Shown here piece by piece: positions 55,176-64,000 of a DNA stretch of 64,000 nucleotides (position 1 is the stretch's first letter; every line of letters starts with the position of its first letter). The position numbers and the translations under genes were made by a program. Under the pieces are notes generated by a model. It was not told where the DNA came from. It was given only the letters and a program-made list of their open reading frames with translations, and did no database searches. The DNA comes from Acidobacteriota bacterium (GTDB lineage: Bacteria; Acidobacteriota; Vicinamibacteria; Vicinamibacterales; UBA823), in contig PCAU01000010.1 of assembly GCA_002730735.1 (NCBI GenBank), positions 1-64,000 of the forward strand, read 5' to 3'.

Positions 55176-58100
55176 TCAGTAGAAATCGTGTGAGTTGACC
55201 GCTGGATACTGGCCACTGAGTCCGCTCAACCTCTCTGCCTTAACCGATGTCACTCCCTTCTGAATCTGCAGTGTACCCTCAGCCATCAGAAATGACTCAT
55301 CCACGATGTCTAGACACTGCTTGGCAAATAGAGAGGGACTCACGATAACACTCGCCGTACCAGTCTCGTCCTCAAGTGTTAGAAAGACGAAACCTTTAGC
55401 TGTGCCGGGACGCTGACGGGTAATAACCATACCCGCGATGCGAACGTACCGACCGTTTCGCGTACGTGGCAAATCAATAGCCCGTAACACACCGCGCATC
55501 GCCAGTTCCCCACGTTGTAAAGCCATCGGATGCGGTCCAAGCGTTAATCCTGTTCTAGCGTAATCGGCAATTACGCGTTCGGTCAGCGTCATCGGTTCCA
55601 AAGGAGATCTCCCTACTCCTGATTTCAGCTTACTGTCACCTCTCCCCTTGAAGAGGTCTCCTTCCGGCCTAACCGCCTGCTCAATCTGCCACAACGCACT
55701 GCGTCGATCGTGTCCGAATGCGTTCAGCGCACCAATCTCCGCGAGCGCTGCTAGTTCGTCCTTCCGAATACTGGTCCGTGCAATCAAATCTTCGATTGAC
55801 GCAAAGCGTGCTAGCTCCTCGCTCTCATTTGCCTCCACTTCCAATCGATTAGAAGTTTCAATGGCTTGCCCAACATCTTTTCGTACACCGGACACGTAAC
55901 AAATCCCTAGTCGTATCGCACCGTTTACCTCAACCGCACACTTCCAGTCAGATCGCTGCACATCGATCGCTTCGAACCGCACACCGTGACGCTGTGCATC
56001 TTTGACTAATGTTGCAGGGTGATAAAACCCCATAGGCTGGTTATTCAAGAGAGCGGTATAAAAGGCAGCTGGAAAATGTACCTTAAGATATGCGCTCGCA
56101 TAGGCAATTAACGCAAAGCTCGCCGCATGTGATTCGGGGAACCCATACAGTGCGAACGACGTGATCGACTGCACGATTTCGTCGGCTGCAGAACCAAAAA
56201 TCCTCTGCCGAACCATCCCCTCGCGTAAGCGCGTCTCAATCTTCTCCATGCGCTGCTCTGATCGTTTAAAACCGAAAGCTCGCCGTAACTCCTCAGCCTC
56301 ACCACCAGAGAATCCAGCCGCCACCATCGCCATCCGCAGGAGTTGTTCCTGAAAGAGCGGCACTCCCAATGTGCGACGCAAAATTGGTTCGAGTGACAGG
56401 TGCGGATACGTCACTGGTTCGCGCCCATCTCGTCGCTTTAAGTAGGGATGTACCATCTGACCAACGATCGGGCCAGGACGGATGAGCGCAACCTCTACCA
56501 CTAGGTCATAGAAGCACTTGGGACGGAGCCTGGGCAAAGTCGCCATCTGGGCTCTCGACTCGACCTGGAACACGCCGATAGTGTCAGCTTCACAGAGCAT
56601 CCGGTAGACATCGGGGTCATCCGGCGGTACATGCGCTAGGTCCAGACGCACGGCGTCAGACCTACCGTCCGCGTCATTTCCTCCTTGGCAATTGATGAGA
56701 GTAATCGCATCCTGCAAGACAGCCATCATGCCAAGCCCGAGTAAATCGACCTTGATAATTCCCATGGCAACACAGTCGTCTTTGTCCCACTGGATAACAG
56801 TACGTTCGGACATGCTGGCATTTTCGAGGGGAACAACTTCATCGAGCCGACCGCGGCATATCACCATACCGCCGGAGTGCTGTCCCAAATGGCGCGGCAA
56901 ATCACGCATCCGAGGCCAGAGCGCGGTAAAAGCCCGCACACGAGGGTCCTCAGTGTCGCATGCTGCATCATGAAGACGATGCTTAGGAATTTCCTCAGAG
57001 TCAGTCAACTCGAAGTGGCTCCGTTTAGCCAGACGGTCGACCTCATTGGAGTCTAGCCCTAGCGCCTTGCCCAACTCACGTGTCACGCTACGGTCGCGAT
57101 AGGTAATAACATTCGCTGTCATGGCAGCACCCAACTGCCCGTAACGCTCATAGACGTACTGGATGACACGCTCGCGCCGCTCGCCGCTCGGTAAGTCGAG
57201 ATCAATGTCAGGCCACTCTCCACGTTCCTCCGAAAGAAACCGTTCAAACAGCAGATCCATGCCTACAGGATCTACCGCCGTAATACCCAAGCTGTAACAG
57301 ACAGCACTGTTAGCCGCCGAACCACGACCCTGCGCAAGAATTCCTTGCTGGCGACAGAAATTGACGATGTCCCAGACAATAAGAAAATAACCCGCTAGCT
57401 TGAGTTTCTCGATGAGGTCTAATTCTCGTGCAATCTGCCGTCGAGCGCGCTCGTTGTACGGCCGGTAGCGTTCGTGCGCACCGACCAACGTAATCTTTCT
57501 CAGAAATGATGCCATCGTTTCACCCAGCGGTACTGGATACTCCGGAAAACGGTAGTCGAGATCAGCCAGCGTGTACTGCAGTCGATCGGCGAGTACTTCG
57601 GATGCGCGAACCGCCTCAGGAAAGTCGTGGAACAGACGAACCATGTCGCTGGACGGTTTCAGATAACGCTCGGCATTACGTGCTAAACGTCGACCAGCCT
57701 GGTCGACCGTTGTCCTATGGCGAATGCATGTCAGGATGTCGTGGAGCGGACGATCGGCTGACGCGGCAAATCGCACGCCATTAGTCGCCAAGAGCGGCAC
57801 ATGATACGCCGATGCAAGAGCCACCAGAGCCTGCGTATCGGCCTCTTCGTCCCGGAGTAGATGCCGTTGCACTTCAACATAGACGTTTCCAGAACCGAAT
57901 AGCCCAATGAGTCGATCAAGCATCCCGCCGACGCCATATTGTTGACTGTCTAGTAACGGCCGACCGGCCAGCGCAACAAGACCACGCGTTGCGCCATCAA
58001 ATTCCTCAAGTGTGAGTGCTCCTCGACCTTTTGGCGCCCGTAATTTCATCCGGGTCACGAGTCGGCAGAGGTTACAATAGCCTTCCTTCGACTCGACGAA

Positions 58101-58364
58101 CACCGGTAGCCGCCAAGGGCATACGTCACCAAATCCGTCAACATCCTCTCGCACCGTCGTAATCGTTAGTTCACTTCCGATAATCGGTCTAATTCCGGCA
58201 GCTGTTGCCGCCTGATGGAACCTCGGTGCGCCGTAAACTCCGTCACGATCGAGTAACGCAAGCGCTGGGTAGTTAAGTGCGGCCGCGCGATCAACAAGTG
58301 CCTCTGGCGTCGACGCACCATCGAGAAAGGAGAAAGCTGAAGCAGTATGAAGCTCGATATACAT
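55176..58364 (-). CDS. dnaE2: Error-prone DNA polymerase III alpha subunit DnaE2
   Basis: Second C-family polymerase alpha subunit used in damage-induced mutagenesis with ImuA and ImuB. Domain order: PHP domain (YIELHTASAFSFLDGAS at the start), catalytic core with GRGSAANSAVCYSLGIT near residue 355 and palm aspartates in WPDIDLDLPSG near residue 393, GQHSGGMVICRGRLDE near residue 490, and a C-terminal OB fold. It lacks the long C-terminal tau-binding part of DnaE1. The ATG at 58364 overlaps the imuB stop (TGATG). Length 1062 is normal for DnaE2. Confidence 0.95.
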   Translation of the reverse strand: MYIELHTASAFSFLDGASTPEALVDRAAALNYPALALLDRDGVYGAPRFHQAATAAGIRPIIGSELTITTVREDVDGFGDVCPWRLPVFVESKEGYCNLCRLVTRMKLRAPKGRGALTLEEFDGATRGLVALAGRPLLDSQQYGVGGMLDRLIGLFGSGNVYVEVQRHLLRDEEADTQALVALASAYHVPLLATNGVRFAASADRPLHDILTCIRHRTTVDQAGRRLARNAERYLKPSSDMVRLFHDFPEAVRASEVLADRLQYTLADLDYRFPEYPVPLGETMASFLRKITLVGAHERYRPYNERARRQIARELDLIEKLKLAGYFLIVWDIVNFCRQQGILAQGRGSAANSAVCYSLGITAVDPVGMDLLFERFLSEERGEWPDIDLDLPSGERRERVIQYVYERYGQLGAAMTANVITYRDRSVTRELGKALGLDSNEVDRLAKRSHFELTDSEEIPKHRLHDAACDTEDPRVRAFTALWPRMRDLPRHLGQHSGGMVICRGRLDEVVPLENASMSERTVIQWDKDDCVAMGIIKVDLLGLGMMAVLQDAITLINCQGGNDADGRSDAVRLDLAHVPPDDPDVYRMLCEADTIGVFQVESRAQMATLPRLRPKCFYDLVVEVALIRPGPIVGQMVHPYLKRRDGREPVTYPHLSLEPILRRTLGVPLFQEQLLRMAMVAAGFSGGEAEELRRAFGFKRSEQRMEKIETRLREGMVRQRIFGSAADEIVQSITSFALYGFPESHAASFALIAYASAYLKVHFPAAFYTALLNNQPMGFYHPATLVKDAQRHGVRFEAIDVQRSDWKCAVEVNGAIRLGICYVSGVRKDVGQAIETSNRLEVEANESEELARFASIEDLIARTSIRKDELAALAEIGALNAFGHDRRSALWQIEQAVRPEGDLFKGRGDSKLKSGVGRSPLEPMTLTERVIADYARTGLTLGPHPMALQRGELAMRGVLRAIDLPRTRNGRYVRIAGMVITRQRPGTAKGFVFLTLEDETGTASVIVSPSLFAKQCLDIVDESFLMAEGTLQIQKGVTSVKAERLSGLSGQYPAVNSHDFY

Positions 58365-59764
58365 CAGTCGAGGAATCCAGCAACAAACCATTCACCGTGT
58401 GTACGGTCGCGATAAATGCAATAGACACTCCCGTCATCAAGCTCAACGTCCCATTCGTCGCGGCTCCAGTAGCCAGTTGAGAGCTCCTGGTCGACCGACT
58501 GCGTTTGCTCCCACCAATGTCCAGATGATCGCCATGGACCGGCGCATCGCTCAACCGAACGACGACCGATACCACCACTTGCCGACACTAGAACTGGGCA
58601 TCCACAATCGACCGTCACTTGTGCAACTAATGGAAGGTGAAATCGACGTGAGATCGCAATAGGACCGGTTTGCTCTGCCGCTTCGAGATGTATTGCCGAT
58701 GACATCGTCGGGGCGAAAGGTCCGACGTCGAACGCGTTGGGATGGTGCGTCTCGGATAACACGGGAGCACCGCACCGTTCTGAACCCATCAATATCTTCA
58801 GACGTGCTAACAAAGTTGATAACTGCTCAATCGAAGGAACGGCTTTCTCAAACAGTGAGAATTGCGTAATACGCGTAGGTGCGGGAATCGCAGTGACCAC
58901 CACGAGGTCGATACCTGCTGGTGGCGGATGCGATTTAAGATTAAGAACTAGAAGCGTGCAGAGCATCCGTGAATCGCAAATCGGTGCTGGTAGTTGCAGC
59001 GTTCGTGTATACCAAACCCGTGTGACGAGCCAGAGACGAACAATTAAAACAGCCGCCGCAACACCCGCCTGGCTGAGTTGTAACACCAGCGACTCAAGCA
59101 TCGGGCGGAGTCCTGAGGCGAGCGTCTCGAACCCTTCAACCGGCCATTCAAGGTCAAGCGCCACTTCGAATAGCCGATTTTCAGGTGTAGGAACCAACGG
59201 CTGTGATTCCTCGCCGCAAGCGCATTTCTGCCACATAACACCTTCTGTGCCAAATCTCGAAAAAAGTGCATCGCGCGGTAGTGCCGCCACATCACCAAGC
59301 GTTGCGAGCCCCCAGCGTTTAAAAATGTTGATCATCCGACTTACGTTTCGATTACGTACTTCGAGGGGTATTGCAGCATTCCTCTGCAAACAAAAATTTG
59401 CGACCCTTGTAAGAATGTCCAAAGGCAACGTGGCAATAGTTGTAGCTTCTCTACCGGGCTTAATCACCGTAAGTGCATCAGTACGGCCGTAGACCGATAG
59501 AACTGCGGCAATCCGTGTCGCCGCTAGCGCCACACGGCAGTGGATCCCCTGTTCGATGGCCTTCCGTTGCACGGCAGCTCCAAACGCTCTAGGACTACCC
59601 CACATTCCACGCAGTCCAGTCACATCTAAAACAACCGTCCGCGCATCGACCATTTCCAGACGAGGAGAAAAGTAACGGGCCAGAGAGAGGAGATCTTTAG
59701 AGAATTGATCGCTGGATAATGAACGGCCTCGACGAGATCCCACAACATGCACACTAGCGAACAT
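58364..59764 (-). CDS. imuB: Catalytically inactive Y-family protein ImuB, short N-terminus
   Basis: ImuB is an accessory Y-family polymerase-fold protein that links the beta clamp to DnaE2 and ImuA. The 466-residue sequence has the palm-like part (FSPRLEMVDARTVVLDVTGL near residue 33) and a helix-hairpin-helix thumb (WGLATLGDVAALP near residue 150). It starts at ATG 59764, and the ca. 60-residue N-terminus of proteobacterial ImuB is missing; the short start MFASVHVVG is seen in acidobacterial relatives (from memory). Catalytic acidic residues are not in place. It lies ten bases after imuA and overlaps dnaE2 by one base. Confidence 0.9.
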   Translation of the reverse strand: MFASVHVVGSRRGRSLSSDQFSKDLLSLARYFSPRLEMVDARTVVLDVTGLRGMWGSPRAFGAAVQRKAIEQGIHCRVALAATRIAAVLSVYGRTDALTVIKPGREATTIATLPLDILTRVANFCLQRNAAIPLEVRNRNVSRMINIFKRWGLATLGDVAALPRDALFSRFGTEGVMWQKCACGEESQPLVPTPENRLFEVALDLEWPVEGFETLASGLRPMLESLVLQLSQAGVAAAVLIVRLWLVTRVWYTRTLQLPAPICDSRMLCTLLVLNLKSHPPPAGIDLVVVTAIPAPTRITQFSLFEKAVPSIEQLSTLLARLKILMGSERCGAPVLSETHHPNAFDVGPFAPTMSSAIHLEAAEQTGPIAISRRFHLPLVAQVTVDCGCPVLVSASGGIGRRSVERCAGPWRSSGHWWEQTQSVDQELSTGYWSRDEWDVELDDGSVYCIYRDRTHGEWFVAGFLD

Positions 59765-59774
59765 AGCTAGAGTC

Positions 59775-60542
59775 TTACGAGCCGGAAAGCGACGAGGAAT
59801 GCATCGCTTCAGCTGAAATGAACAATTTGAAAGCACGGCCGTCGTCCGGACGCCGTGCTCCAGTCACACGGACGGTGACTTCAAGACCTCTCAGTAGGCT
59901 ACCGTGGCCAATGTTGCCAGACCATCTGACAGCGTCTTCGGCCTTTTGCAGGTTTAATGTCACCCCTCCTGCACTTCGAGCAACCGACCGGTTACCCATC
60001 AGAACGCAAACTGTTGGCTGTCCCTTGATAGCACGCGGTAACCGCATCCATGTGGTGAACGGAATCCGACTGAGTGTGCTTTCTGACAGATCGGTTAGGT
60101 CTAGTGCGATTATTCCGAAACCACCTGCATTGAGCAGCAATCCAAGCGCCTTGAGCGCCCGGCCTAGAGAGCGCGCCTCGTCTTCGCCGTGGGTATCCGG
60201 ATGCCCACGGATCCATAAGAGATGCGATAGTTTAATTCCGGATGTCACTGCCGAGCCTGGGGCGAACGTATCAAGCGTGTCAATAAGACCTACCAGCTCG
60301 CCACGGCTGGTCGCCGCTGCCATTGCCGCACATAGCACACTCATCCGGCCGGATGAACGTAACCCGACGATCTCCGAAAGCTCGCCTTTAGGTAGCCCAC
60401 CGTCAAGTGCCTCATCAAGTGCATCAATACCTGTTGACGCTAACTGAACTTTCTCCAGGTAATCTATGTAACTATTTGATAATAAAGTGTTTCCTAAATT
60501 CTTACTCCTGAGAAGTCTTTCTAAGTCTACTTTTTTCAACAC
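59775..60542 (-). CDS. imuA: RecA-like protein ImuA
   Basis: ImuA is a RecA-fold partner of ImuB-DnaE2 in damage-induced mutagenesis. The 255-residue product has STGIDALDEALDGGLPKGELSEIVG near residue 36 (start of a RecA-like fold with a degenerate P-loop, GLRSSGR) and GIIALDLTDL near residue 142 as Walker-B-like strand. A GTG start (MLKKVDLERLL) is used; no strong ribosome binding site is visible. It is the first gene of imuA-imuB-dnaE2. I found no clear LexA box upstream, and lexA is not in the window. Confidence 0.88.
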   Translation of the reverse strand: MLKKVDLERLLRSKNLGNTLLSNSYIDYLEKVQLASTGIDALDEALDGGLPKGELSEIVGLRSSGRMSVLCAAMAAATSRGELVGLIDTLDTFAPGSAVTSGIKLSHLLWIRGHPDTHGEDEARSLGRALKALGLLLNAGGFGIIALDLTDLSESTLSRIPFTTWMRLPRAIKGQPTVCVLMGNRSVARSAGGVTLNLQKAEDAVRWSGNIGHGSLLRGLEVTVRVTGARRPDDGRAFKLFISAEAMHSSSLSGS

Positions 60543-60821
60543 AACTTTCGTATTTTATTCGCCATTAAAGAAAAATTGCAAGAAGCCAACCTACACTGAC
60601 CTCACTCCGGTAAATCGCTACACGGTTTCCTGCTCGGTGCGTGAAGCGGCCCACGCTGGACCAGAGGGCCACAGCCCAGAAGACCCAGTGATAGGGTAGT
60701 GACCTGTGTCCATCCGCCAAACTCGCCGTTCGTAATCAACCAACCATCTGCAAAGAATCCTCACCACGCGGCCAAACCATTGAGAGATGACCCGGAGAAC
60801 TCAAACGTCACTTCTAGATCC

Positions 60822-62051
60822 ATGCTAGCGTCGCCGGGCTCGCGTGCCTTACGCCGCCTCGGCGCTGCACTTGCCTATCGTAACTTTCGTATCCTCTGGT
60901 GCGGCTCCTTCGTATCCACGGTCGGCATGTGGGTACAAAGGGTCGCGCAAAATTGGCTCATTCTTACACTCACTGGCTCAGCGTTCTATCTCGGCCTAGC
61001 TTCGTTCATGAGCGACCTACCGGTTCTACTTTTTACACTCATCGGAGGTGTCATTGCTGATCGTCACGATCGTCGTTATCTACTGATCGGTTCGCAATGC
61101 ATTCAGATGGTCCCGGCTTTCGTCTTGGCCGCACTTGTCTACTTCAACGTCGTTCAGATCTGGCAGATTCTGCTCCTTGCGTTCATAACCGGGTGCGGCC
61201 AGGCATTCGGCGGTCCCGCGCACCAATCCCTCATACCAGCACTCGTTCCCAAAGAAAATCTACCCAACGCGATTGCACTAAATTCGATTCAATTCAATCT
61301 CGGTCGATTCATCGGACCACTCATCGCTGGAGTGACAATGACAGCGTTAGGCACAGCTGCCTGCTTCGGCTTTAATGGGCTCTCCTTTTTCGTGGTGATC
61401 GTCGCACTGATGTCGCTGCGCGTGAAGCATTTGCCGCCGTCAACCCGACAGCGCATGCTTGATGAATTACGAGGTGGACTGTTCTACGTCCGTCACCAAG
61501 GTTCACTGACCTCATTGACTAGCCTAGCTTTCATAACAACGCTTCTCGGCTTCCCGTTACTGACCCTACTACCCGTCATCGCTCAGGATGTCTTCGCGCA
61601 GGGAGTCGAACAGTACAGCCGGATGATGGCATTCGTAGGCGCCGGAGCAGTCGTGGGTGCGCTGACTGTCGCTTGGTTGGGTAAGTTCCGTCACATGGGC
61701 GTGACATTATTGTTTGTGCAGCTTGCCTTCGGCGGACTTGTCGTCGCTTTCTCATTTTCACGTGTAATGCTGCTAAGCGAGGTCCTGCTCTTCTTCGCTG
61801 GCACAATGCTCATCATGGTGTTCTCGCTGACCACTTCTCTCGTGCAACTCGTCGCTCCAAATGAACTCCGTGGCCGCGTCATGAGTATTTTCATGGTTGC
61901 GTTCCGTGGCGGAATCCCTCTGGGCAACCTGATCGCTGGCTCCGTGGCAGACCGAATATCTGCACCATTCGTATTAGGAATAAATGGCATGGTTCTCACC
62001 GTGATCGCCTGTTATTTTCTGACTCGAAGTCACGGGGTCAGGACTTTGTAA
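60822..62051 (+). CDS. Major facilitator exporter (EntS/MFS_3 type)
   Basis: The 409-residue protein (from ATG 60822) has 12 predicted helices and the MFS signature between helices 2 and 3 (GGVIADRHDRRYLL near residue 65). YRNFRILWCGSFVSTVGMWVQRVAQNWL at the start is characteristic of the MFS_3 group (EntS-like), which exports enterobactin or drugs. Upstream GTG 60699 would add a 41-residue hydrophilic leader that does not look natural. Substrate unknown. The imuA promoter region lies on the other side, divergent. Confidence 0.85.
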   Translation: MLASPGSRALRRLGAALAYRNFRILWCGSFVSTVGMWVQRVAQNWLILTLTGSAFYLGLASFMSDLPVLLFTLIGGVIADRHDRRYLLIGSQCIQMVPAFVLAALVYFNVVQIWQILLLAFITGCGQAFGGPAHQSLIPALVPKENLPNAIALNSIQFNLGRFIGPLIAGVTMTALGTAACFGFNGLSFFVVIVALMSLRVKHLPPSTRQRMLDELRGGLFYVRHQGSLTSLTSLAFITTLLGFPLLTLLPVIAQDVFAQGVEQYSRMMAFVGAGAVVGALTVAWLGKFRHMGVTLLFVQLAFGGLVVAFSFSRVMLLSEVLLFFAGTMLIMVFSLTTSLVQLVAPNELRGRVMSIFMVAFRGGIPLGNLIAGSVADRISAPFVLGINGMVLTVIACYFLTRSHGVRTL

Positions 62052-62138
62052 GCAAAGTCTCAAAGATGAGAACTACCTCCATCTCAGGCGTGACGTAAAG
62101 TTCGGTCTAGCACAGCGGCACCTAAAGAATCTTGCACC

Positions 62139-62816
62139 TCAAGAGACGGCAAGCCAGTAAATACCGAGAAGAATCGAAGCCGCGGCCGTTACCCCTGCAG
62201 CAATACGGCTCACGCCGAGCAGGATACGACTGGACATCAGTTGTGCCAGCAACATTCCGAACGAGCACATCGCCAGTACAATTCCCATGGTAAAGATCGT
62301 GACGAACCCAAGTAGGGCTAGGAATGACCCCTTCTCCGCCTCAGCAGCAGAGAACGACGTTAAGAGTGTCAGGGCCCGCAGACCACTAACTGCAAAGATC
62401 GCGCCTAGTGCCGTTGGAATATAGGAATGCAAAGCGTGGGTCGAACGTTGATTCTGACTGCCAAAACTCAGATGCCTAGCAAGATTCGATGAGTGAACAT
62501 GAGCGGGTGTGTAGACTTCACGATTTATCAACACCCAAAACCCCATCCCACCCAACACCACGAGTAGCCAACCGCTGACCAACTCCCCTCCTCGCTCTAG
62601 CACAACGGGTACCTGCCAACCAAACAGTAAGACGGCTGCAGCACTGGCACCCAGAACTACCGCGTGACCGCACGCGAACCTTAGGGCCACCCTGAAGGCT
62701 TTCCCCCTTACTTGATCATCACGGCCATGGGCTGAAAGAGCGGCAATGGCCATTAGGTGGTCAGCGCCGAGGCCATGCACAAATCCAAGCAGGAAAGCAG
62801 ATGACGCTAAGAGCAC
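62139..62816 (-). CDS. NiCoT/UreH-like membrane protein
   Basis: A 225-residue six-helix protein. The first helix carries HGLGADHLMAI, the His-x3-Asp-His motif of nickel/cobalt transporters, and a second helix has ACGHAVVLG, matching the GHS-type motif of that family. The shorter size and the annotation habits of relatives point to UreH-like proteins, often of unknown cargo. It follows the selenocysteine redoxin gene by 34 bases on the same strand, so they may form one unit. Nickel, cobalt or other metal uptake is the family expectation, not proven here. Confidence 0.78.
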   Translation of the reverse strand: MLLASSAFLLGFVHGLGADHLMAIAALSAHGRDDQVRGKAFRVALRFACGHAVVLGASAAAVLLFGWQVPVVLERGGELVSGWLLVVLGGMGFWVLINREVYTPAHVHSSNLARHLSFGSQNQRSTHALHSYIPTALGAIFAVSGLRALTLLTSFSAAEAEKGSFLALLGFVTIFTMGIVLAMCSFGMLLAQLMSSRILLGVSRIAAGVTAAASILLGIYWLAVS

Positions 62817-62850
62817 ACAGGACGCCTTCTCCGAGTTCCTCGGTGCTCCA

Positions 62851-63921
62851 TCAATCTATTATCGAGCGAAGGGCAAGCGTCCAACTAACAGGTAAGACCA
62901 CAGGGTTGTAGCAGATTACGTCGTCACACGCCTGGTACTCAAACACGCCATCGATGATCAGCGACCCACCATCCACCGCACGCTGTCGAATCTCTGGCAC
63001 GGTCGGAATTGTGATGTCCTGTGCGATCCGAAACGGCTGCTGATAGACCTCTACCCGCTCGTCGAGCGGCTCAAAGTGATAAATCTCCGACTCGGGATAA
63101 ATGATGGGGTGGGTAACTAGCCCTTCCTTAGGATTTATTCGAAGAGTAATCACCTGATACGAATGACTACCTGGCGCGTAGACGTGAATGCCAAATTTCG
63201 GTGTCACGTCGAGGACAACCGAGAACCTGTTGCCGGGCGCAACGATGCGATCGGTCGGATAGGCCACAGCCTCAAGATGGTCGGTCGTCAGCCTTATCCC
63301 GTCGACCCCAGTGCCTCTGAGCGGATTGCCGAGTTTAACGGCGATACTCGACACGGTATTTCGCGGTTGATACCCTTGCTCGAAAAACCGCCCAAGAACC
63401 CGACCGTTGGAATCAAGAATGAACGTGCCCGGGTGTGGAATACCGTAAACACGACTTGCCGCCTCGACTGACTCGTTAAGAAGACCGTAGCGTTTAATGA
63501 CTGCCGAACCAACGTCCGATAGCATCGAAAATTCCAGTCCTTGGCGATCGACGTAGGCTTGTTGTATCTCAACAGGGTCGTAAGTGATCACGGCCAACTC
63601 CAGTCCGGCCGCTCGCAAGTCCTGATACCGACTTTGCAGCTCAACGAGCTGCGTCTTGCACCACGGTCACCAATCCGCCGAACGACTGAAGACTAGCATC
63701 AACCCTCGTGGCCCGTAGAGTGACTCAAGGGTGCGCGTTTCACCCCGATGGTCCAGTAGCGTAAAATCCGGTACGGCTTCACCGACCTGCGGACCCAGTT
63801 CGCTTGGATTAAAGGTGTTAGGCTGAGCCCATACCATTTTCGATAGACCTAGGCACCCGGTAAGAACCAGCGTTATCACCAACGTCTGATTCACGATCCT
63901 AGCGCTCTGAAGCCTATCCAT
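62851..63921 (-). CDS. Selenocysteine redoxin fused to a DsbD-alpha-like domain, Sec85
   Basis: An in-frame UGA (63667-63669) joins two halves into one 356-residue protein: FSRSADW-Sec-PWCKTQLVEL. The redoxin/AhpC family has Cys-x-x-Cys there, so this is a Sec-x-x-Cys redox centre (Sec85, Cys88). Before it lie a membrane-anchor or signal segment (about residues 12-32) and the GEAVPDFTLLDHRGE redoxin start. After it come the second half of the thioredoxin fold (GIPHPGTFILDSNGRVLGRFF) and, from about residue 225, a beta domain like the N-terminal domain of DsbD, with FEYQACDDVICYNPVVLP near the end. Predicted envelope location; likely a thiol-selenol peroxidase or oxidoreductase. A SECIS-like hairpin follows the UGA. 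Confidence 0.85.
63636..63652 (-). promoter_or_regulatory. SECIS-like hairpin of the Sec redoxin
   Basis: On the coding strand GCAGCUC pairs perfectly with GAGCUGC (seven pairs) around a GUU loop. The loop begins 21 nt after the UGA, the same spacing as at the peroxiredoxin, with G as first loop base. This is a good match to the bacterial SECIS layout. Confidence 0.75.
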
Positions 63922-64000
63922 TGCTAGCTCAGTTATGTGAAAACACCTTTGACCAGAACAGTTTGATCACATCAAACAAGCCATAAGCCCGTTAAGAAAC

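Noticed and set aside
60543-60821. LexA operator upstream of imuA
   Set aside because: Neither CTGT-N8-ACAG nor GAAC-N4-GTTC palindromes were found.
1-64000. CRISPR arrays, IS elements, prophage
   Set aside because: No regularly spaced repeats, transposase, integrase or phage structural motifs were seen.

Overview
The window reads as a chromosomal segment of a free-living, didermal, aerobic bacterium, most likely an Acidobacteriota lineage related to Vicinamibacteria. The reasons are a secreted VWFA-related protein of the acidobacterial type, a giant secreted NHL-repeat protein, a short-N-terminus ImuB and a moderate GC content. That taxonomic call is an inference. Genes are dense and lie on both strands; no prophage, insertion sequence or CRISPR array was seen, and no intergenic stretch exceeds about 300 bases.

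Layout. 1-6.8 kb: membrane, secreted and lipoprotein genes of unknown role, led by an NHL-repeat protein whose frame contains an in-frame UGA. 6.8-13.2 kb: a sodium-solute symporter with a small membrane-protein gene before it, FxsA, a phosphodiesterase, a SLC13-type transporter, TatA, a structured intergenic RNA candidate and a selenocysteine peroxiredoxin. 13.3-21.3 kb: a class III aminotransferase, a HAD phosphatase, an aldehyde dehydrogenase, nucleoside and base salvage genes (deoC, hpt, upp), an amidohydrolase and tRNA-Val(CAC). 21.3-34 kb: DNA repair and transcription genes (uvrB, greA, an SpoU-type methyltransferase, rarA, mutL) mixed with a VWA protein, a DHH phosphoesterase, a trans-sulfuration enzyme and a patatin-like protein that lacks the usual nucleophile. 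34-49.4 kb: a long minus-strand housekeeping block (ppdK, glyS, glyQ, recO, mgtE, era, ybeY, phoH, aspS, hisS) with divergent moaA. 49.4-55.1 kb: a decayed oxidoreductase/DUF547 remnant, msrQ-msrP, a flavoprotein disulfide reductase, a glycosyltransferase, an esterase and a SET-domain protein. 55.1-60.6 kb: the imuA-imuB-dnaE2 mutagenic repair operon. 60.8-64 kb: an MFS exporter, a NiCoT/UreH-like membrane protein and a second selenocysteine redoxin.

The most notable signal is recoding. Two separate thioredoxin-fold genes (12.6-13.2 kb and 62.9-63.9 kb) are each split by a UGA exactly at the peroxidatic or redox-active cysteine position. In both, a perfect or near-perfect stem-loop follows whose apical loop begins 21 nt after the UGA, as expected for a bacterial SECIS. 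A third in-frame UGA, in the NHL-repeat gene at 716-718, is weaker because it is not at a known Cys position. No selA, selB, selC or selD gene lies in this window, so the decoding machinery must be elsewhere if the reading is right.

Functional theme: much of the accessory content concerns envelope and redox maintenance (Sec peroxiredoxin, Sec-redoxin fused to a DsbD-alpha-like domain, MsrPQ, TatA, a disulfide reductase) and DNA damage tolerance (UvrB, MutL, RarA, RecO, ImuAB-DnaE2).
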